This document shows, piece after piece, positions 53,304 through 63,577 of a DNA stretch of 64,000 nucleotides; position 1 is the stretch's first letter, and every line of letters begins with the position of its first letter. The notes beneath the pieces were generated by a model. That model had not been told where the DNA came from and ran no database searches. It worked only from the letters and a program-made list of their open reading frames with translations. The stretch lies in assembly GCF_003076455.1 (NCBI RefSeq), contig NZ_CP020918.1, positions 1,426,001 to 1,490,000 of the forward strand, in the 5' to 3' direction. Source of the DNA: Flavobacterium faecale (GTDB lineage: Bacteria > Bacteroidota > Bacteroidia > Flavobacteriales > Flavobacteriaceae). The position numbers and the translations under genes were made by a program.

Positions 53304-53347
53304 AAAACGCTTGTAACAGGAGTTATATAATCCGTTGCAAGCGTTTT
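53304..53347 (-). terminator. Terminator of the IS transposase gene
   Basis: Arms AAAACGCTTGTAAC and GTTGCAAGCGTTTT (one mismatch), 16-17-base loop, inside the IS left end. Confidence 0.7.
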
Positions 53348-53441
53348 CCTTTTTAATCTTGATTTTTAATGTTGGTTCAATAAGGCTATTTTGAGTTTAG
53401 CTAGAGTCATTTTGAGTAATGCAGCAGTAGCTTTCATTTTT

Positions 53442-54890
53442 CTACATTAATTTGAGTATTCTTTTTAAGTTGACTGCGAAAATTGCTATTGCACCTTGCA
53501 TTTGCATATTGGTAATGCCATATGATATTGCTCTATCATAACCATGTACATTTTTCAACTCACTATTTTTCGCTTCTATTTTATATCGATGTTTTGCTTT
53601 TTCTTTGTAATAGTCAGTTTCTTGAAAGCTGATTTGTTCTTGGTGTAAGTCCGATTTTATCGACACCGAATATGTTTTTGTCTTGGATCCTTCTTTATAA
53701 CAACCCTCTTTTAAAGAGCAGGTCTTACATTTTTCCACATCAAAATAGTAGGTTTGTATTTGATTGGTTCCAACATTTTTTTTACCTTGGCGAGCCTTTC
53801 GTATGGCCATATGACCAGCAGTGCAAACAAATCTATCGGCATCTTTATTATAGTCAAATTTATCTTCGTCTTTTCTAGCTCCTTGTGCTATTGTAACATT
53901 TAGTCTGGCTACCACTTTAATATTTTGCTCCCTTGTGAGTTTGAGATTTTCTTTTCCTGTATAAGCTCCATCCCCAATAATAGTATCAACATCAATTCCG
54001 TTTTTTTGACTAATCGCTAAAAGTCTAGGTAATTCTGGTCCATCCCCTTTTTCACCTGATGTGACTACAGCCGCTGTAATGATGCGCTCCTCGGTCATAG
54101 CTAAGTGAGTCTTATATCCAAAGAAAGAACTATCAGCAGATTTATGACCCGTTTTAGCATCTGCATCTTTTGATAAGGTAAAATTTTCTTGAGTGTCTTC
54201 TACAGTTTCTTTGAGTAGATTTAATTTCTCTTTCACAGCTGGAATCGAACTTATTGACGGCTCATTTTCAATGCGTTTTTCCAACTCTTTACAATAAGCA
54301 AGTTCCTTCTCTAAGTCATTGTCTGTATTTTTTTCAGGCATATGTTCTTTGAATTCCTGCTCAAAGCTGTATACTGTTTTTCGCAGTAGCTTGGAACGTT
54401 CTCTCAATACATCGATGGCTAAAAATGGATTGGATCTTGATAAAGTATGTGTGGCATCAACGATGATAGACTTCGAACGAATAATACCTTTTTCGATAGC
54501 AATGGTGACTGTTTTGTTTATCAACAGATTTAATAGGTCGGTATCCTTTAGACGTAGTTTTCTAAATTTTGTTAACGAACTCGGATTGATAACATCGTCT
54601 TCTGGATTCATATCCAAAAAATATTTGAAGGACATATCGTATTGAGAACGCTCCACGACATCAATATCGGAAACAGTATAGATTGTTTTAAGTAGTAAAT
54701 ACTTAAACATACGAACGGGACTTTCTGCCATTCGCCCATTATTGGGACAGTACTTATTTAACAACTCATCGTAAATGAATGAAAAATCAATCAAATCATT
54801 AATTTTTCTTAATAGATTTTCTTTTGGAACTATTAAATCATACAACGAAGAATACTCGCTGAATTGTATTGTTTGTTGTTGTACTAACAT
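53442..54890 (-). CDS. IS1182-family transposase
   Basis: A 482-aa DDE transposase. N-terminal DUF772-type domain (RMAESPVRMFKYLLLKTIYTVSDIDVVERSQYDMSFKYFLDM), first Asp in IIVDATHTLS, second in IIGDGAYTGKENL, and C-terminal KHRYKIEAKNSELKNVHGYDRA with the Glu. The four-cysteine cluster CTAGH...CKTCSLKEGC is usual for the family. Frame complete, no frameshift. Confidence 0.93.
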   Translation of the reverse strand: MLVQQQTIQFSEYSSLYDLIVPKENLLRKINDLIDFSFIYDELLNKYCPNNGRMAESPVRMFKYLLLKTIYTVSDIDVVERSQYDMSFKYFLDMNPEDDVINPSSLTKFRKLRLKDTDLLNLLINKTVTIAIEKGIIRSKSIIVDATHTLSRSNPFLAIDVLRERSKLLRKTVYSFEQEFKEHMPEKNTDNDLEKELAYCKELEKRIENEPSISSIPAVKEKLNLLKETVEDTQENFTLSKDADAKTGHKSADSSFFGYKTHLAMTEERIITAAVVTSGEKGDGPELPRLLAISQKNGIDVDTIIGDGAYTGKENLKLTREQNIKVVARLNVTIAQGARKDEDKFDYNKDADRFVCTAGHMAIRKARQGKKNVGTNQIQTYYFDVEKCKTCSLKEGCYKEGSKTKTYSVSIKSDLHQEQISFQETDYYKEKAKHRYKIEAKNSELKNVHGYDRAISYGITNMQMQGAIAIFAVNLKRILKLM

Positions 54891-54924
54891 CTAAAAAACA
54901 CTTATAATTAGATTTAAATATAAG

Positions 54925-54963
54925 AAAAAAGGAGTAGAAATCCATAGATATCTACTCCTTTTT
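54925..54963. other. Hairpin inside the IS, upstream of the transposase
   Basis: Arms GGAGTAGA and TCTACTCC with flanking A and T runs, between the right end and the transposase start. It could block transcription entering the IS from the ABC/M1 gene, a common protective feature. Confidence 0.6.
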
Positions 54964-55001
54964 ATGTGTCAATTTATTAGAAAGACTTTTTCAGTGCCCT
55001 C

Positions 55002-55010
55002 TGAAAGTCA
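55002..55010. repeat. Target-site duplication, right copy
   Basis: TGAAAGTCA directly outside the right IS end. Confidence 0.75.
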
Positions 55011-55037
55011 TACAGCTGTTTTAATCGAATCTATTTT

Positions 55038-58000
55038 TTATTCTTCGACAGATTTCACATTGTCATCCGGAATTCTATCTATGAGATAATTGTATGGGTC
55101 AATACCCGCTTTACTTGGTTTTCCCTTGACTTTAAAGGTAAAGGTGTTATCTTTTTTAGTTAATTTAATACGTTTGTAAACCAGTGGTTTTCCTAGTGTA
55201 CTCGACTTTTTACCTTCAGCAAATACCCCAATATCAATATAATCTGAAAGAGGTAAGGCTGTTTCTTTACCCATAGCGTCTGATCGTAATTTTTCAGATG
55301 TTGTGACAATGGTGACTACATATTCGTTACCTACTTTTTTATATTTGGCACTCATGGTTCTATTAGAATAGAGTGTGATTTTTTCGAATAAATCAGGAAT
55401 CAGATAATGTAAACTATCAGGCGTTACTGCTTTGAACTCTCTGACTGCATCAATAGAAGTTGGAAAAGGCGGGTTTTTGTAAGCAAATTTTTTGATAATA
55501 TTGCTAAGGGCTAAATTCACTTTTTCTTCGCCAATCATTTCTTTAAAGTAGTACAATACAACACTTGCTTTATTGTAGTGTATGTATTGCTGCCCTTTGG
55601 TTTTGAATAAGGCATTTTCACCCTCGAGTTCGCCACTTCTACCACTTAAATACGTATTCATTTCATATTCAAGGAACTGCTTCATTTTGTCTTTGCCATA
55701 TTCTTTTTCCATGACCATAAGAGCAGAGTATTGAGCAAAACCTTCACTCATCATTTCGCTTCCTTGCATGTTTGCGCCACAAACTTGGTGTGCCCAATAT
55801 TGGTGCCCCATCTCGTGCGCCACTACATAAAAAGGTGTATCGATATCATCCTTTGTTACATCTCTCAAGTCAGTAATAAAGCCAACATCTTCTCCATACG
55901 GCATCGTGCCAGGGAAGGCCTGAGCAAAACTTGCATATCGAGGAAATTCGATAATACGACACTGTTTGTGATAGTAAGGACCAAAATTAGTGGTGTAATA
56001 CGCTAGTGCTTTCTGCAAGCTATTCATCATATTGGGAACGTTAACAGCATGTTTGGTATCATAATAGACTTCCAAATCAATTCCTTTCCACTTTTTGCGA
56101 GCAACTTGATAATTTGCCGAAATAAAGGAATAGAAGTTTAATGATTTTTGTTCTAAATCATATTCGAAATAGTTTTTCCCATTTGCTTTCCATTGTTTTA
56201 CTAATGATCCTGGCGCTATAGCGGTTTGATCTGCAGACGTACTTATGATCGTATGCAGTTTTACCCAATCAGAATCTGCGCCAATGTAGGTATTGGCTCT
56301 AGAGGCTAAATCATTTTCATTAAGATTTGGCATTACGTTACGCTTTGGTAATTTTCTTTTTATGCGTAAATTTTTACCGCTTATTTCGTATCTGCGGTCA
56401 TAACCTAAGGTAGGCATAACGTCAGAATTGTTAAAGAAAGTTCCGTTTTGAGTTAGTGAAGTAAAGCTTACCTCATTTTCAAAACCTTTACTTTCTTTGG
56501 CAGTTTTGACAATTATTTTGATAGAATCATTTGGCAATAAAGGTTTGTTAAGACTATAAATTCTATATGACAATTTGGTATCGTTCAGTTTTAGTTTTGC
56601 ATTCGGAATATCAATTTGTACGCTATCCATACTTTGGGGTAAGGTAAAGTGAAGTTCAGATATGGTAACTTTTGATCTATTTTTTGCCCATGCTTCAATA
56701 GTTGCTGTCATCGCTCTTTCTTCGGGAGAAATAGCGATAGTGTAATTAAACTTGTAGAAACGTGGTTGGGTCAAATGCTCAAACTTTTTGTATTTAAGTT
56801 CATAACTAACCCTATAATTTTCCATTTCTTTTGGTGAATAGTAGGTGTTCAAAATTTGTGTATTGTAGAAAACATATCCAGCACATACTAAAAAAGCCAA
56901 TAGGCTTGTGATAACTGCTATTTTATTTTTCGAAAAAGAAATTTTTGATTTCGTAATTCGTGTTTTAAACTGGTTTTCTTTTCCTCGAATATAAAAAGCT
57001 AGGATTACAAAAAAGAGCATTGGACAAAAAAGAGTCCAGTACATGATAAACCAAACCGTACCAGGGACAAAAGGACCAAAGCCATTCATGTCGGAGTAGA
57101 TTACGTTTGGGAGGTAGCCAAAAGCTAGCATATTGGAACTAATTTCTAACAATCCCCAAATAAAAGAATTGATAATTATAAAAGCTACAAAGGCAAAATA
57201 AGCAACGTACCTGTTGTTGATTAAATAATGAAAAAGGAGGGAAAGGATTATTAAGAAGGTGTATTTGGCCAATTCTATTAATAAGATAGACTTCAAGTAC
57301 ACGTCAACTTCGTACCTGTAATAACCATGCAATGTTTGAGCAAGTATCCCAACAACTATTGTTGCAGCTAAAACAATTGCAATTGCAATTATCATTGCAA
57401 CCACTTTTGATACTAGTAAGCTTGAAGAGTTAACTGGAGTAGAATCTTGTATTTCGTTTATTTTGACATCTCGTTCTTTCCAGACCAAAACACCAGTGTA
57501 AAATGTTATGAAACCATACATAAACATACTGAAGGATCCAAGAATAATGTGAACGATATGGTAGGTTACTGGGTAATTAGTCGAGCCGTAACTGCTTGAA
57601 AAACTAAATAAACTGGTAATTAGTAAAATCATACCAATAGAGACAATAATAATAAAAGTAGGATTGTTTATAATGGCCTTTAGTTCAAATTTAAGTAGTT
57701 GTAAAAAGGTTTTAAACGAAAAGACGCCTGCTTTTGATGGGGTAAAAATAGTGTTGGTGATTATTGGTGCTGTCGATTTTGTTTCTTTTATTGCTTTCTG
57801 CTTAATGTTTTTGACAGTAAATGAAAATTTTACATAAATAAGATACAAGACTGTTAACATCATTGCTAACCAAACTACTCTATTGGTTAAGAGATCACCA
57901 TATAACGTAACTGTATTTAAGTTCTTCTCATTTACAGTTAGGTATTTGGTCATGGTACCGAAGGGTCTAAGTCCAAACGGGTCAAGAATATTGGCCAGCC

Positions 58001-58616
58001 ATTCTTTTTGAATGTCTTCGGTTAATATGCCCGAAGCAATGTAAAATACCAGAATTAGCATGGCTCCTACAAAGGATACTATATTGCTCCTGAAGAGTAT
58101 CGCCAGAGAGAATAGTAGTACACCAGATATGATCACATTGGGGATACCAAAATTAATTAAACCAAATACATGACTCATTAGGTTAAAAGGCCCAAACCTT
58201 TCGGCTGGTGACATATCAAGTACAGGAGCCAACCACGTTGCCAATAGTACACCTAGAGATATACCTAGCAGCGGGATGATGGATACGAGGGCTGCGCCAA
58301 AGAATTTCCCGAAAAAATAATCTCTTTTCTTGATAGGTGACGAAAAAATGAATTGATGCATCCCATATTGAAAATCTCTCATGGCAGTAGCGTTCATAAA
58401 TGCTGTTGTCATTAATAAGCATACTGTAGACATCACGCCGTAGTATTGTTCGATAATATAGGGTGCGTTTCTAAAGGTGTTACCCACACTACCACCAATG
58501 GTGACTTTCTCTGAAGCCACAGCAAAGAAAACTAGTAGTGTATTAATGAATAAAAATATCCAAATCATTGGCGTTCGTAACCAATATTTGATCTCAAATT
58601 GTATAAATTTCCACAT
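55038..58616 (-). CDS. ABC-2-type permease fused to M1 aminopeptidase
   Basis: A 1192-aa protein. Residues 1-about 600 hold some twelve transmembrane helices in two ABC-2 permease-like halves; the C-terminal about 550 residues are an M1 gluzincin domain in the periplasm. Zinc site: His934, Glu935, His938 (HEMGH) and Glu958, 19 residues after the last His rather than the usual 18; the spacing is, as I recall, normal for this fusion family. The ATPase gene lies just upstream. What is transported or cleaved is unknown. Confidence 0.88.
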   Translation of the reverse strand: MWKFIQFEIKYWLRTPMIWIFLFINTLLVFFAVASEKVTIGGSVGNTFRNAPYIIEQYYGVMSTVCLLMTTAFMNATAMRDFQYGMHQFIFSSPIKKRDYFFGKFFGAALVSIIPLLGISLGVLLATWLAPVLDMSPAERFGPFNLMSHVFGLINFGIPNVIISGVLLFSLAILFRSNIVSFVGAMLILVFYIASGILTEDIQKEWLANILDPFGLRPFGTMTKYLTVNEKNLNTVTLYGDLLTNRVVWLAMMLTVLYLIYVKFSFTVKNIKQKAIKETKSTAPIITNTIFTPSKAGVFSFKTFLQLLKFELKAIINNPTFIIIVSIGMILLITSLFSFSSSYGSTNYPVTYHIVHIILGSFSMFMYGFITFYTGVLVWKERDVKINEIQDSTPVNSSSLLVSKVVAMIIAIAIVLAATIVVGILAQTLHGYYRYEVDVYLKSILLIELAKYTFLIILSLLFHYLINNRYVAYFAFVAFIIINSFIWGLLEISSNMLAFGYLPNVIYSDMNGFGPFVPGTVWFIMYWTLFCPMLFFVILAFYIRGKENQFKTRITKSKISFSKNKIAVITSLLAFLVCAGYVFYNTQILNTYYSPKEMENYRVSYELKYKKFEHLTQPRFYKFNYTIAISPEERAMTATIEAWAKNRSKVTISELHFTLPQSMDSVQIDIPNAKLKLNDTKLSYRIYSLNKPLLPNDSIKIIVKTAKESKGFENEVSFTSLTQNGTFFNNSDVMPTLGYDRRYEISGKNLRIKRKLPKRNVMPNLNENDLASRANTYIGADSDWVKLHTIISTSADQTAIAPGSLVKQWKANGKNYFEYDLEQKSLNFYSFISANYQVARKKWKGIDLEVYYDTKHAVNVPNMMNSLQKALAYYTTNFGPYYHKQCRIIEFPRYASFAQAFPGTMPYGEDVGFITDLRDVTKDDIDTPFYVVAHEMGHQYWAHQVCGANMQGSEMMSEGFAQYSALMVMEKEYGKDKMKQFLEYEMNTYLSGRSGELEGENALFKTKGQQYIHYNKASVVLYYFKEMIGEEKVNLALSNIIKKFAYKNPPFPTSIDAVREFKAVTPDSLHYLIPDLFEKITLYSNRTMSAKYKKVGNEYVVTIVTTSEKLRSDAMGKETALPLSDYIDIGVFAEGKKSSTLGKPLVYKRIKLTKKDNTFTFKVKGKPSKAGIDPYNYLIDRIPDDNVKSVEE

Positions 58617-58634
58617 AAGTACTGTTTGTTATAT

Positions 58635-59504
58635 TTATACTAATTGATTGAGTTTTGCAAAGAAAACGTCTTCTAGATTTTCTTCCGCTTTGGCGAAGCC
58701 TTCCAAAGATTGGTTAGAAAAAACATGAATCAATGGTTGCCCACCTACCAATTTATTCGATATCACTTCATAGTTTTCTTGGTATTTAGGGAGCTCTAGT
58801 TTGGATACTTTTTTCTCCCATACCTTATCTTTTACTTCCAGCAAAGCATCATCAGTATTACCAGAAAATAACACAGTACCTTTGTCTACAATCGCCATTT
58901 GGGTACATAATTCGCGTACGTCTTGTACAATGTGTGTAGAGAGAATCACAATGGTGTTTTCTCCTATTTCGCTCAAAATATTATAAAATCTATTTCGTTC
59001 TCCAGGATCCAAACCCGCAGTAGGTTCGTCAACAATAACCAATTTAGGATTCCCAATAAGGCATTGTGCAATACCAAAACGTTGGCGCATACCACCACTA
59101 TAACTAGCAACAGCATTTTTTCGATGGTCCCAAAGGTTTACTTTTACCAATAATTGTTCGATCATCTCTTTACGATCTGTTTTGTTTTCGAAACCTTTGA
59201 GTAAAGCCAAATTATCCATTAGATCTACGGCAGATGTTCTTGGATACACACCAAATTCTTGTGGCAGGTAGCCCAATACTTTTCGAACAGCCTCTTTATT
59301 GTTCAAAACATCAATATCTCCAAGCATTACACTTCCGCTATCTGCATCTTGTAAAGTGGCAAGGGTTCGCATTAAGGATGATTTTCCGGCACCGTTTGGT
59401 CCTAGTAAACCAAACATTCCTGTTTTGATAGTCAAGTTGACATTGTTTAAGGCATGAACACCATTTCCGTATTTTTTATCTAAATTTTTGATAATTAGTT
59501 CCAT
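58635..59504 (-). CDS. ABC transporter ATP-binding protein
   Basis: A 289-aa ATPase: Walker A GPNGAGKSS, Q-loop YLPQEFG, signature YSGGMRQR, Walker B LVIVDEPTAGLDP, and switch His (STHIVQD). It lies 18 bases before the permease/M1 fusion gene and must be its energising subunit. The C-terminal about 75 residues are a less conserved DUF4162-like part. Confidence 0.92.
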   Translation of the reverse strand: MELIIKNLDKKYGNGVHALNNVNLTIKTGMFGLLGPNGAGKSSLMRTLATLQDADSGSVMLGDIDVLNNKEAVRKVLGYLPQEFGVYPRTSAVDLMDNLALLKGFENKTDRKEMIEQLLVKVNLWDHRKNAVASYSGGMRQRFGIAQCLIGNPKLVIVDEPTAGLDPGERNRFYNILSEIGENTIVILSTHIVQDVRELCTQMAIVDKGTVLFSGNTDDALLEVKDKVWEKKVSKLELPKYQENYEVISNKLVGGQPLIHVFSNQSLEGFAKAEENLEDVFFAKLNQLV

Positions 59505-59660
59505 TTTGAAGGCTGTGTTTAATTTTTGTAAGATTTTGCTAATGTATATATAATTTTAATTAGTTGGTTTGCAAACACAGAATAGTTTTAACAATAATTC
59601 AGCTAATTGTTGCGAAAAAATCACTAAAATTGGTCTCTTTTAAGTTTTTAAATATTTTAT

Positions 59661-61835
59661 ATGAGTTCGAATCGATTTTTGTTGTTATTATTATTTGCAG
59701 TGACGGGCATTTTTGCCCAACAGAAACTGACAGTTGAGAAGCTTTATGATGGTAGTTTTCGCCCTCAAGGAATGGCAGAACTACAAGCCTTAAAAAATAC
59801 CAATCAATATACAGTCCTTAATTATGATGAAGGAACTGGAAGCATCCAGATTGATTTGTATGATTTTGCTAGCTTGAAAAAGACAGCTACACTATTTGAT
59901 ACCAAATCATACAGCCGCCTGCCAATGGTGCAGAGCTATAGTTTTGATGCCTCTGAAAATTTAATTTTGATGGCATGTAACAAAGAGTCAATCTACAGAC
60001 ATTCGTTTACAGCGGATTACTACGTATATGATATTGCCAAAAAGCAATTGCAAAAAGTAGGAGACAAAGCTATTCAAGAACCTACATTTTCTCCAGACGG
60101 AAAAAAAATAGCATTTGTTCAGGATAACAACCTATATGTTTATGATTTGGCAACAAAAGCAACAACTGCTATCACCACAGACGGAAAGAAAAACGAAATC
60201 ATAAACGGAATTACAGACTGGGTTTACGAAGAAGAATTTGCCTTTGTACGTGCCTTTGACTGGAGCACCGATAGTAAAAATATAGCTTTTATTCGATTTG
60301 ACGAAAGCAAGGTTCCTGAATTCTCGATGAGTATTTTTGGTACTAGTTTGTATCCTACAATTGAGAAAATCAAATATCCAAAAGCAGGAGAGAGCAATTC
60401 TGTTGTATCCTTGCATTTGTATAATGTATCTTCAAAAAGTAGCAAAAATGTAGATTTGTCACAGTATAAAGATTTTTATATCTCAAGAATCAAATGGACC
60501 AATGATGCGTCAAAAGTTTCGGTTATTGTATTAAACCGTCATCAAAACGACCTTGATATTTTACTTGTAGATGCTACAACGGCGAAAACAAATGTACTGT
60601 TAAATGAAAAAAGCAAAACCTATATTGATTTTGTAGACAAAGACAATTTGTATTTCATGTCTGATAATCAATTTTTGTGGTCGAGTGAAAAAGATGGTTT
60701 CAACCATATTTATTGGTATGATAAAACCGGTAAACTAGTACGCCAAATAACCAAAGGAAATTGGGAAGTAACCGATTTTTATGGTCTAGATGAAAAATCA
60801 AAAACTGTTTTTTACGAATCGGTTGAAAATGGTGCTATTAATCGCGATGTGTACCGTGTAGGTTTGGACGGAAAAAATAAAAAACGACTTTCTACCAAAG
60901 CAGGAACCAATAAGGCAACCTTCAGCCCCAATTATAAGTACTATATTAATGTCTTTTCGAATGTAAATCAACCCGCATCGTATACCTTAAATGATTCTAA
61001 TTCAGGGAAAGAGTTGCAGTCAATTGAATCGAATGAAGAGCTGTTGGCAATAGTTAAGCCTTATAATTTACCTTCAAAAGAGTTTATGTCCATCAAAACG
61101 GCACAAAACAATGAATTGAATGCTTGGATGATCAAACCAGTGAATTTTGATGCTTCAAAAAAATATCCAGTATTAATGTACCAATATTCAGGTCCAGGAT
61201 CACAAGAAGTTAAAAATGATTGGAATAGTACAAACGATTATTGGTTCAAAATGCTTGCTCAAGAAGGGTATATAGTAGTTTGTGTTGATGGTCGTGGAAC
61301 AGGATACAAAGGAGAAGCGTTCAAGAAAGTAACCTACAAACAACTAGGTAAGTTCGAAGTAGAAGATCAAATCGAGGCGGCCAAAGTTCTTGGGACTTAC
61401 AGCTATATTGATGCAAGTAGAATTGGAATTTTCGGTTGGTCCTTCGGTGGATTCATGTCTTCAAACTGCATCTTAAAAGGGAACGATGTTTTTAAAATGG
61501 CAATTGCCGTGGCTCCAGTAACCAACTGGCGTTTTTATGATTCGGTTTATACAGAGCGTTACATGCAAACGCCTCAAGAAAACCCTAGCGGTTATGATGA
61601 TAATTCACCTATTAATTTTGCAAAGCAATTAAAAGGAAAATATTTATTGATACACGGTAGCGCAGATGATAATGTACATGTGCAAAATACCATGCAAATG
61701 ATGGAGGCTTTGATTCAAGCCGACAAACAATTTGATTCACAAATCTATCCCGACAAGAATCATGGTATATATGGTGGGAAAACTAGGTTACAATTGTATA
61801 CCAAAATGACAAATTTTGTTAAAGATCAACTTTAA
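59661..61835 (+). CDS. Dipeptidyl peptidase IV-like S9 peptidase
   Basis: A 724-aa exported prolyl dipeptidase: signal peptide (residues 1-20, ending FAQ), beta-propeller domain (about 40-490) with the EEFAFVRAF double-Glu motif that anchors the substrate N terminus, and the hydrolase domain. Triad: Ser594 (GWSFGG), Asp670 (HGSADDNVH), His701 (KNHGIYGG). It should release Xaa-Pro dipeptides in the periplasm; the POT transporter gene follows by 61 bases and can import such products. Confidence 0.94.
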   Translation: MSSNRFLLLLLFAVTGIFAQQKLTVEKLYDGSFRPQGMAELQALKNTNQYTVLNYDEGTGSIQIDLYDFASLKKTATLFDTKSYSRLPMVQSYSFDASENLILMACNKESIYRHSFTADYYVYDIAKKQLQKVGDKAIQEPTFSPDGKKIAFVQDNNLYVYDLATKATTAITTDGKKNEIINGITDWVYEEEFAFVRAFDWSTDSKNIAFIRFDESKVPEFSMSIFGTSLYPTIEKIKYPKAGESNSVVSLHLYNVSSKSSKNVDLSQYKDFYISRIKWTNDASKVSVIVLNRHQNDLDILLVDATTAKTNVLLNEKSKTYIDFVDKDNLYFMSDNQFLWSSEKDGFNHIYWYDKTGKLVRQITKGNWEVTDFYGLDEKSKTVFYESVENGAINRDVYRVGLDGKNKKRLSTKAGTNKATFSPNYKYYINVFSNVNQPASYTLNDSNSGKELQSIESNEELLAIVKPYNLPSKEFMSIKTAQNNELNAWMIKPVNFDASKKYPVLMYQYSGPGSQEVKNDWNSTNDYWFKMLAQEGYIVVCVDGRGTGYKGEAFKKVTYKQLGKFEVEDQIEAAKVLGTYSYIDASRIGIFGWSFGGFMSSNCILKGNDVFKMAIAVAPVTNWRFYDSVYTERYMQTPQENPSGYDDNSPINFAKQLKGKYLLIHGSADDNVHVQNTMQMMEALIQADKQFDSQIYPDKNHGIYGGKTRLQLYTKMTNFVKDQL

Positions 61836-61896
61836 TTTAATATTTAAGTTATTTTTACAACACTAATTCAAAATATCAAATATCAATTACAAGTTT

Positions 61897-63441
61897 ATGA
61901 GTGTAAAAAGTACAGAAGATCCGTTTTTTAAGAACCTTGTTTTAGGACATCCAGCAGGGCTATTTGTTTTGTTTTTCACCGAGATGTGGGAACGTTTTTC
62001 CTATTATGGTATGCGTGCCTTATTGGTTTTGTTTTTAACCACTTCACTTGCTGAAGGAGGATGGAACTGGAGTGTACAAGATGCTATGGCATTGTACGGA
62101 ACCTATACTATGGTAGTGTATTTTACGCCAATTTTAGGAGGTTATTTAGCCGATAATTATATAGGTTATCGTTGGGCAGTAGTTATTGGTGCAGCCATTA
62201 TGACGTTAGGTCATGCCTCGATGGCCATAGAAACACCCTTATTCCTTTATATAGGTATTGGTTGTTTAATGATTGGAAACGGTTTGTTCAAACCAAATAT
62301 GACCTCGATAGTTTCAAATGCTTATGCAAATCATCCTGAAAAGAAAGATGGTGCATACTCTTTGTTTTATATGGGTGTAAATGCTGGTGCCTTTTTAGGA
62401 ATTATGCTTTGTGGTTATATTGGTGAAAAAGTTTCTTGGAGTTTAGGATTTGGTCTAGCCGGAATCTTTATGTTCTTCGGTATGTTGCAATTTTACTTCA
62501 CGCAAAAGATTTTTGGCGATATTGGTTTGCCTCCTACTGATGCAAGTAAAGCAGCGATTAAGGCAAAAGAAGCGCAAGACAACATTGCTCCAAATATCAT
62601 TAGAGACCGTATTATAGCAGTAGTTATTTTCTCTGTATTCTCTGTTTTCTTTTGGGCGGCGTTTGAACAAGCAGGTGGTTCTATGACTATTTTCGCAGAT
62701 AAGTTTACGCAAAGAGAATTGTTTGGTAATTCAGCAATGATTTTCAAGTTTTCAGATGCTTTCTTGACGCTAGTTCCGCTACTTATTATAACGTATGTTT
62801 TGATTAAGTTGTTTGCCAAAACAGTAAAAGAGTATGCTTTAGGGAATAGTATTTTATCCTTGAGTTTTATTTTGATTTGGGGAATTGTAATCTGGAAAAT
62901 ATACAGAGATTTCTCTGCAACCGGAACTGAAGTTCCTGCATCATGGTTCGGAATTTTAAACTCTTTATTTATTATTTGTTTTGCTCCTTTGTTTTCAAAA
63001 TGGTGGGAGAGTAGATACAATATTTCTGGTCCAATGAAATTTGGTCTAGGTTTAGCATTGCTAGGTTTAGGATTTGGTTTCTTAGCATACGGAAGTATGG
63101 GTATCAATGCTGACTCTGTAGTACGTGTGAGCATGTTTTGGCTAGTAGCAGCATATTTGTTTCATACATTAGGAGAATTATGTATCTCTCCAGTAAGTTT
63201 ATCTTATATTAGTAAATTGGTGCCAGCGAGTTGGATCGGAATCATGTTTGGTGTGTACTACTTGTTTTTAGCAATGGGTAACAAACTAGCAGGGTCAATG
63301 GGTGGATTAATCGAAACCATTACAGCGCAATACAGTTTGTCTACTTTCTTTTTAATATTTACAATTGTACCAGTAGGTTTAGGATTGATTATGATCGCCC
63401 TTTCTCCATTGATGAAAAAGTTAATGCATGGTGTTAAATAA
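61897..63441 (+). CDS. POT family proton-coupled oligopeptide transporter
   Basis: A 514-aa inner-membrane carrier with about 14 helices. Family marks: EMWERFSYYGMRALL (ExxERFxYY proton-coupling motif) in helix 1, GGYLADNYIG, LFKPNMTSIV and LFYMGVNAGAFLG. It takes up di- and tripeptides and is placed next to a dipeptidyl peptidase, giving a degradation-plus-import pair. Confidence 0.93.
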   Translation: MSVKSTEDPFFKNLVLGHPAGLFVLFFTEMWERFSYYGMRALLVLFLTTSLAEGGWNWSVQDAMALYGTYTMVVYFTPILGGYLADNYIGYRWAVVIGAAIMTLGHASMAIETPLFLYIGIGCLMIGNGLFKPNMTSIVSNAYANHPEKKDGAYSLFYMGVNAGAFLGIMLCGYIGEKVSWSLGFGLAGIFMFFGMLQFYFTQKIFGDIGLPPTDASKAAIKAKEAQDNIAPNIIRDRIIAVVIFSVFSVFFWAAFEQAGGSMTIFADKFTQRELFGNSAMIFKFSDAFLTLVPLLIITYVLIKLFAKTVKEYALGNSILSLSFILIWGIVIWKIYRDFSATGTEVPASWFGILNSLFIICFAPLFSKWWESRYNISGPMKFGLGLALLGLGFGFLAYGSMGINADSVVRVSMFWLVAAYLFHTLGELCISPVSLSYISKLVPASWIGIMFGVYYLFLAMGNKLAGSMGGLIETITAQYSLSTFFLIFTIVPVGLGLIMIALSPLMKKLMHGVK

Positions 63442-63452
63442 AAATTAGGCAT

Positions 63453-63460
63453 TATATTTG
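63453..63460 (+). promoter_or_regulatory. Candidate -7 element (TATATTTG) upstream of the thioredoxin-fold gene
   Basis: TATATTTG fits TAnnTTTG, 117 bases before the ATG at 63578, so it would give a long leader. Confidence 0.35.
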
Positions 63461-63577
63461 TAAATCTATAAAATGAAAACTAAGTAATTCGGATAGTGGT
63501 AAGACAAACATTTGGTCGTAGGATCATTTATAAGCTTCACTATCATATTCGAAAAAAACAAACAAATATTATCTTAT

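Larger units (their letters stand above)
53249..55001 (-). mobile_element. Complete IS1182-family insertion sequence
   Basis: 1753 bp. Terminal inverted repeats GAGGGCACTGAAAAA at both ends (15 bp, right end continues GTC instead of CATC). One transposase gene on the minus strand, a terminator behind it, and a hairpin in front of it. The 9-bp duplication and intact frame suggest a recent, possibly active insertion. Confidence 0.88.
53230..55020. terminator. Terminator split by the insertion sequence
   Basis: The two arms AACAGCTGTATGA (53230-53242) and TCATACAGCTGTT (55008-55020) are complementary. With the IS and one copy of its 9-bp duplication removed, they form a 13-bp stem with a 3-base loop and A/T runs on both sides, between the HMG-CoA reductase and ABC/M1 genes. 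Confidence 0.75.
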
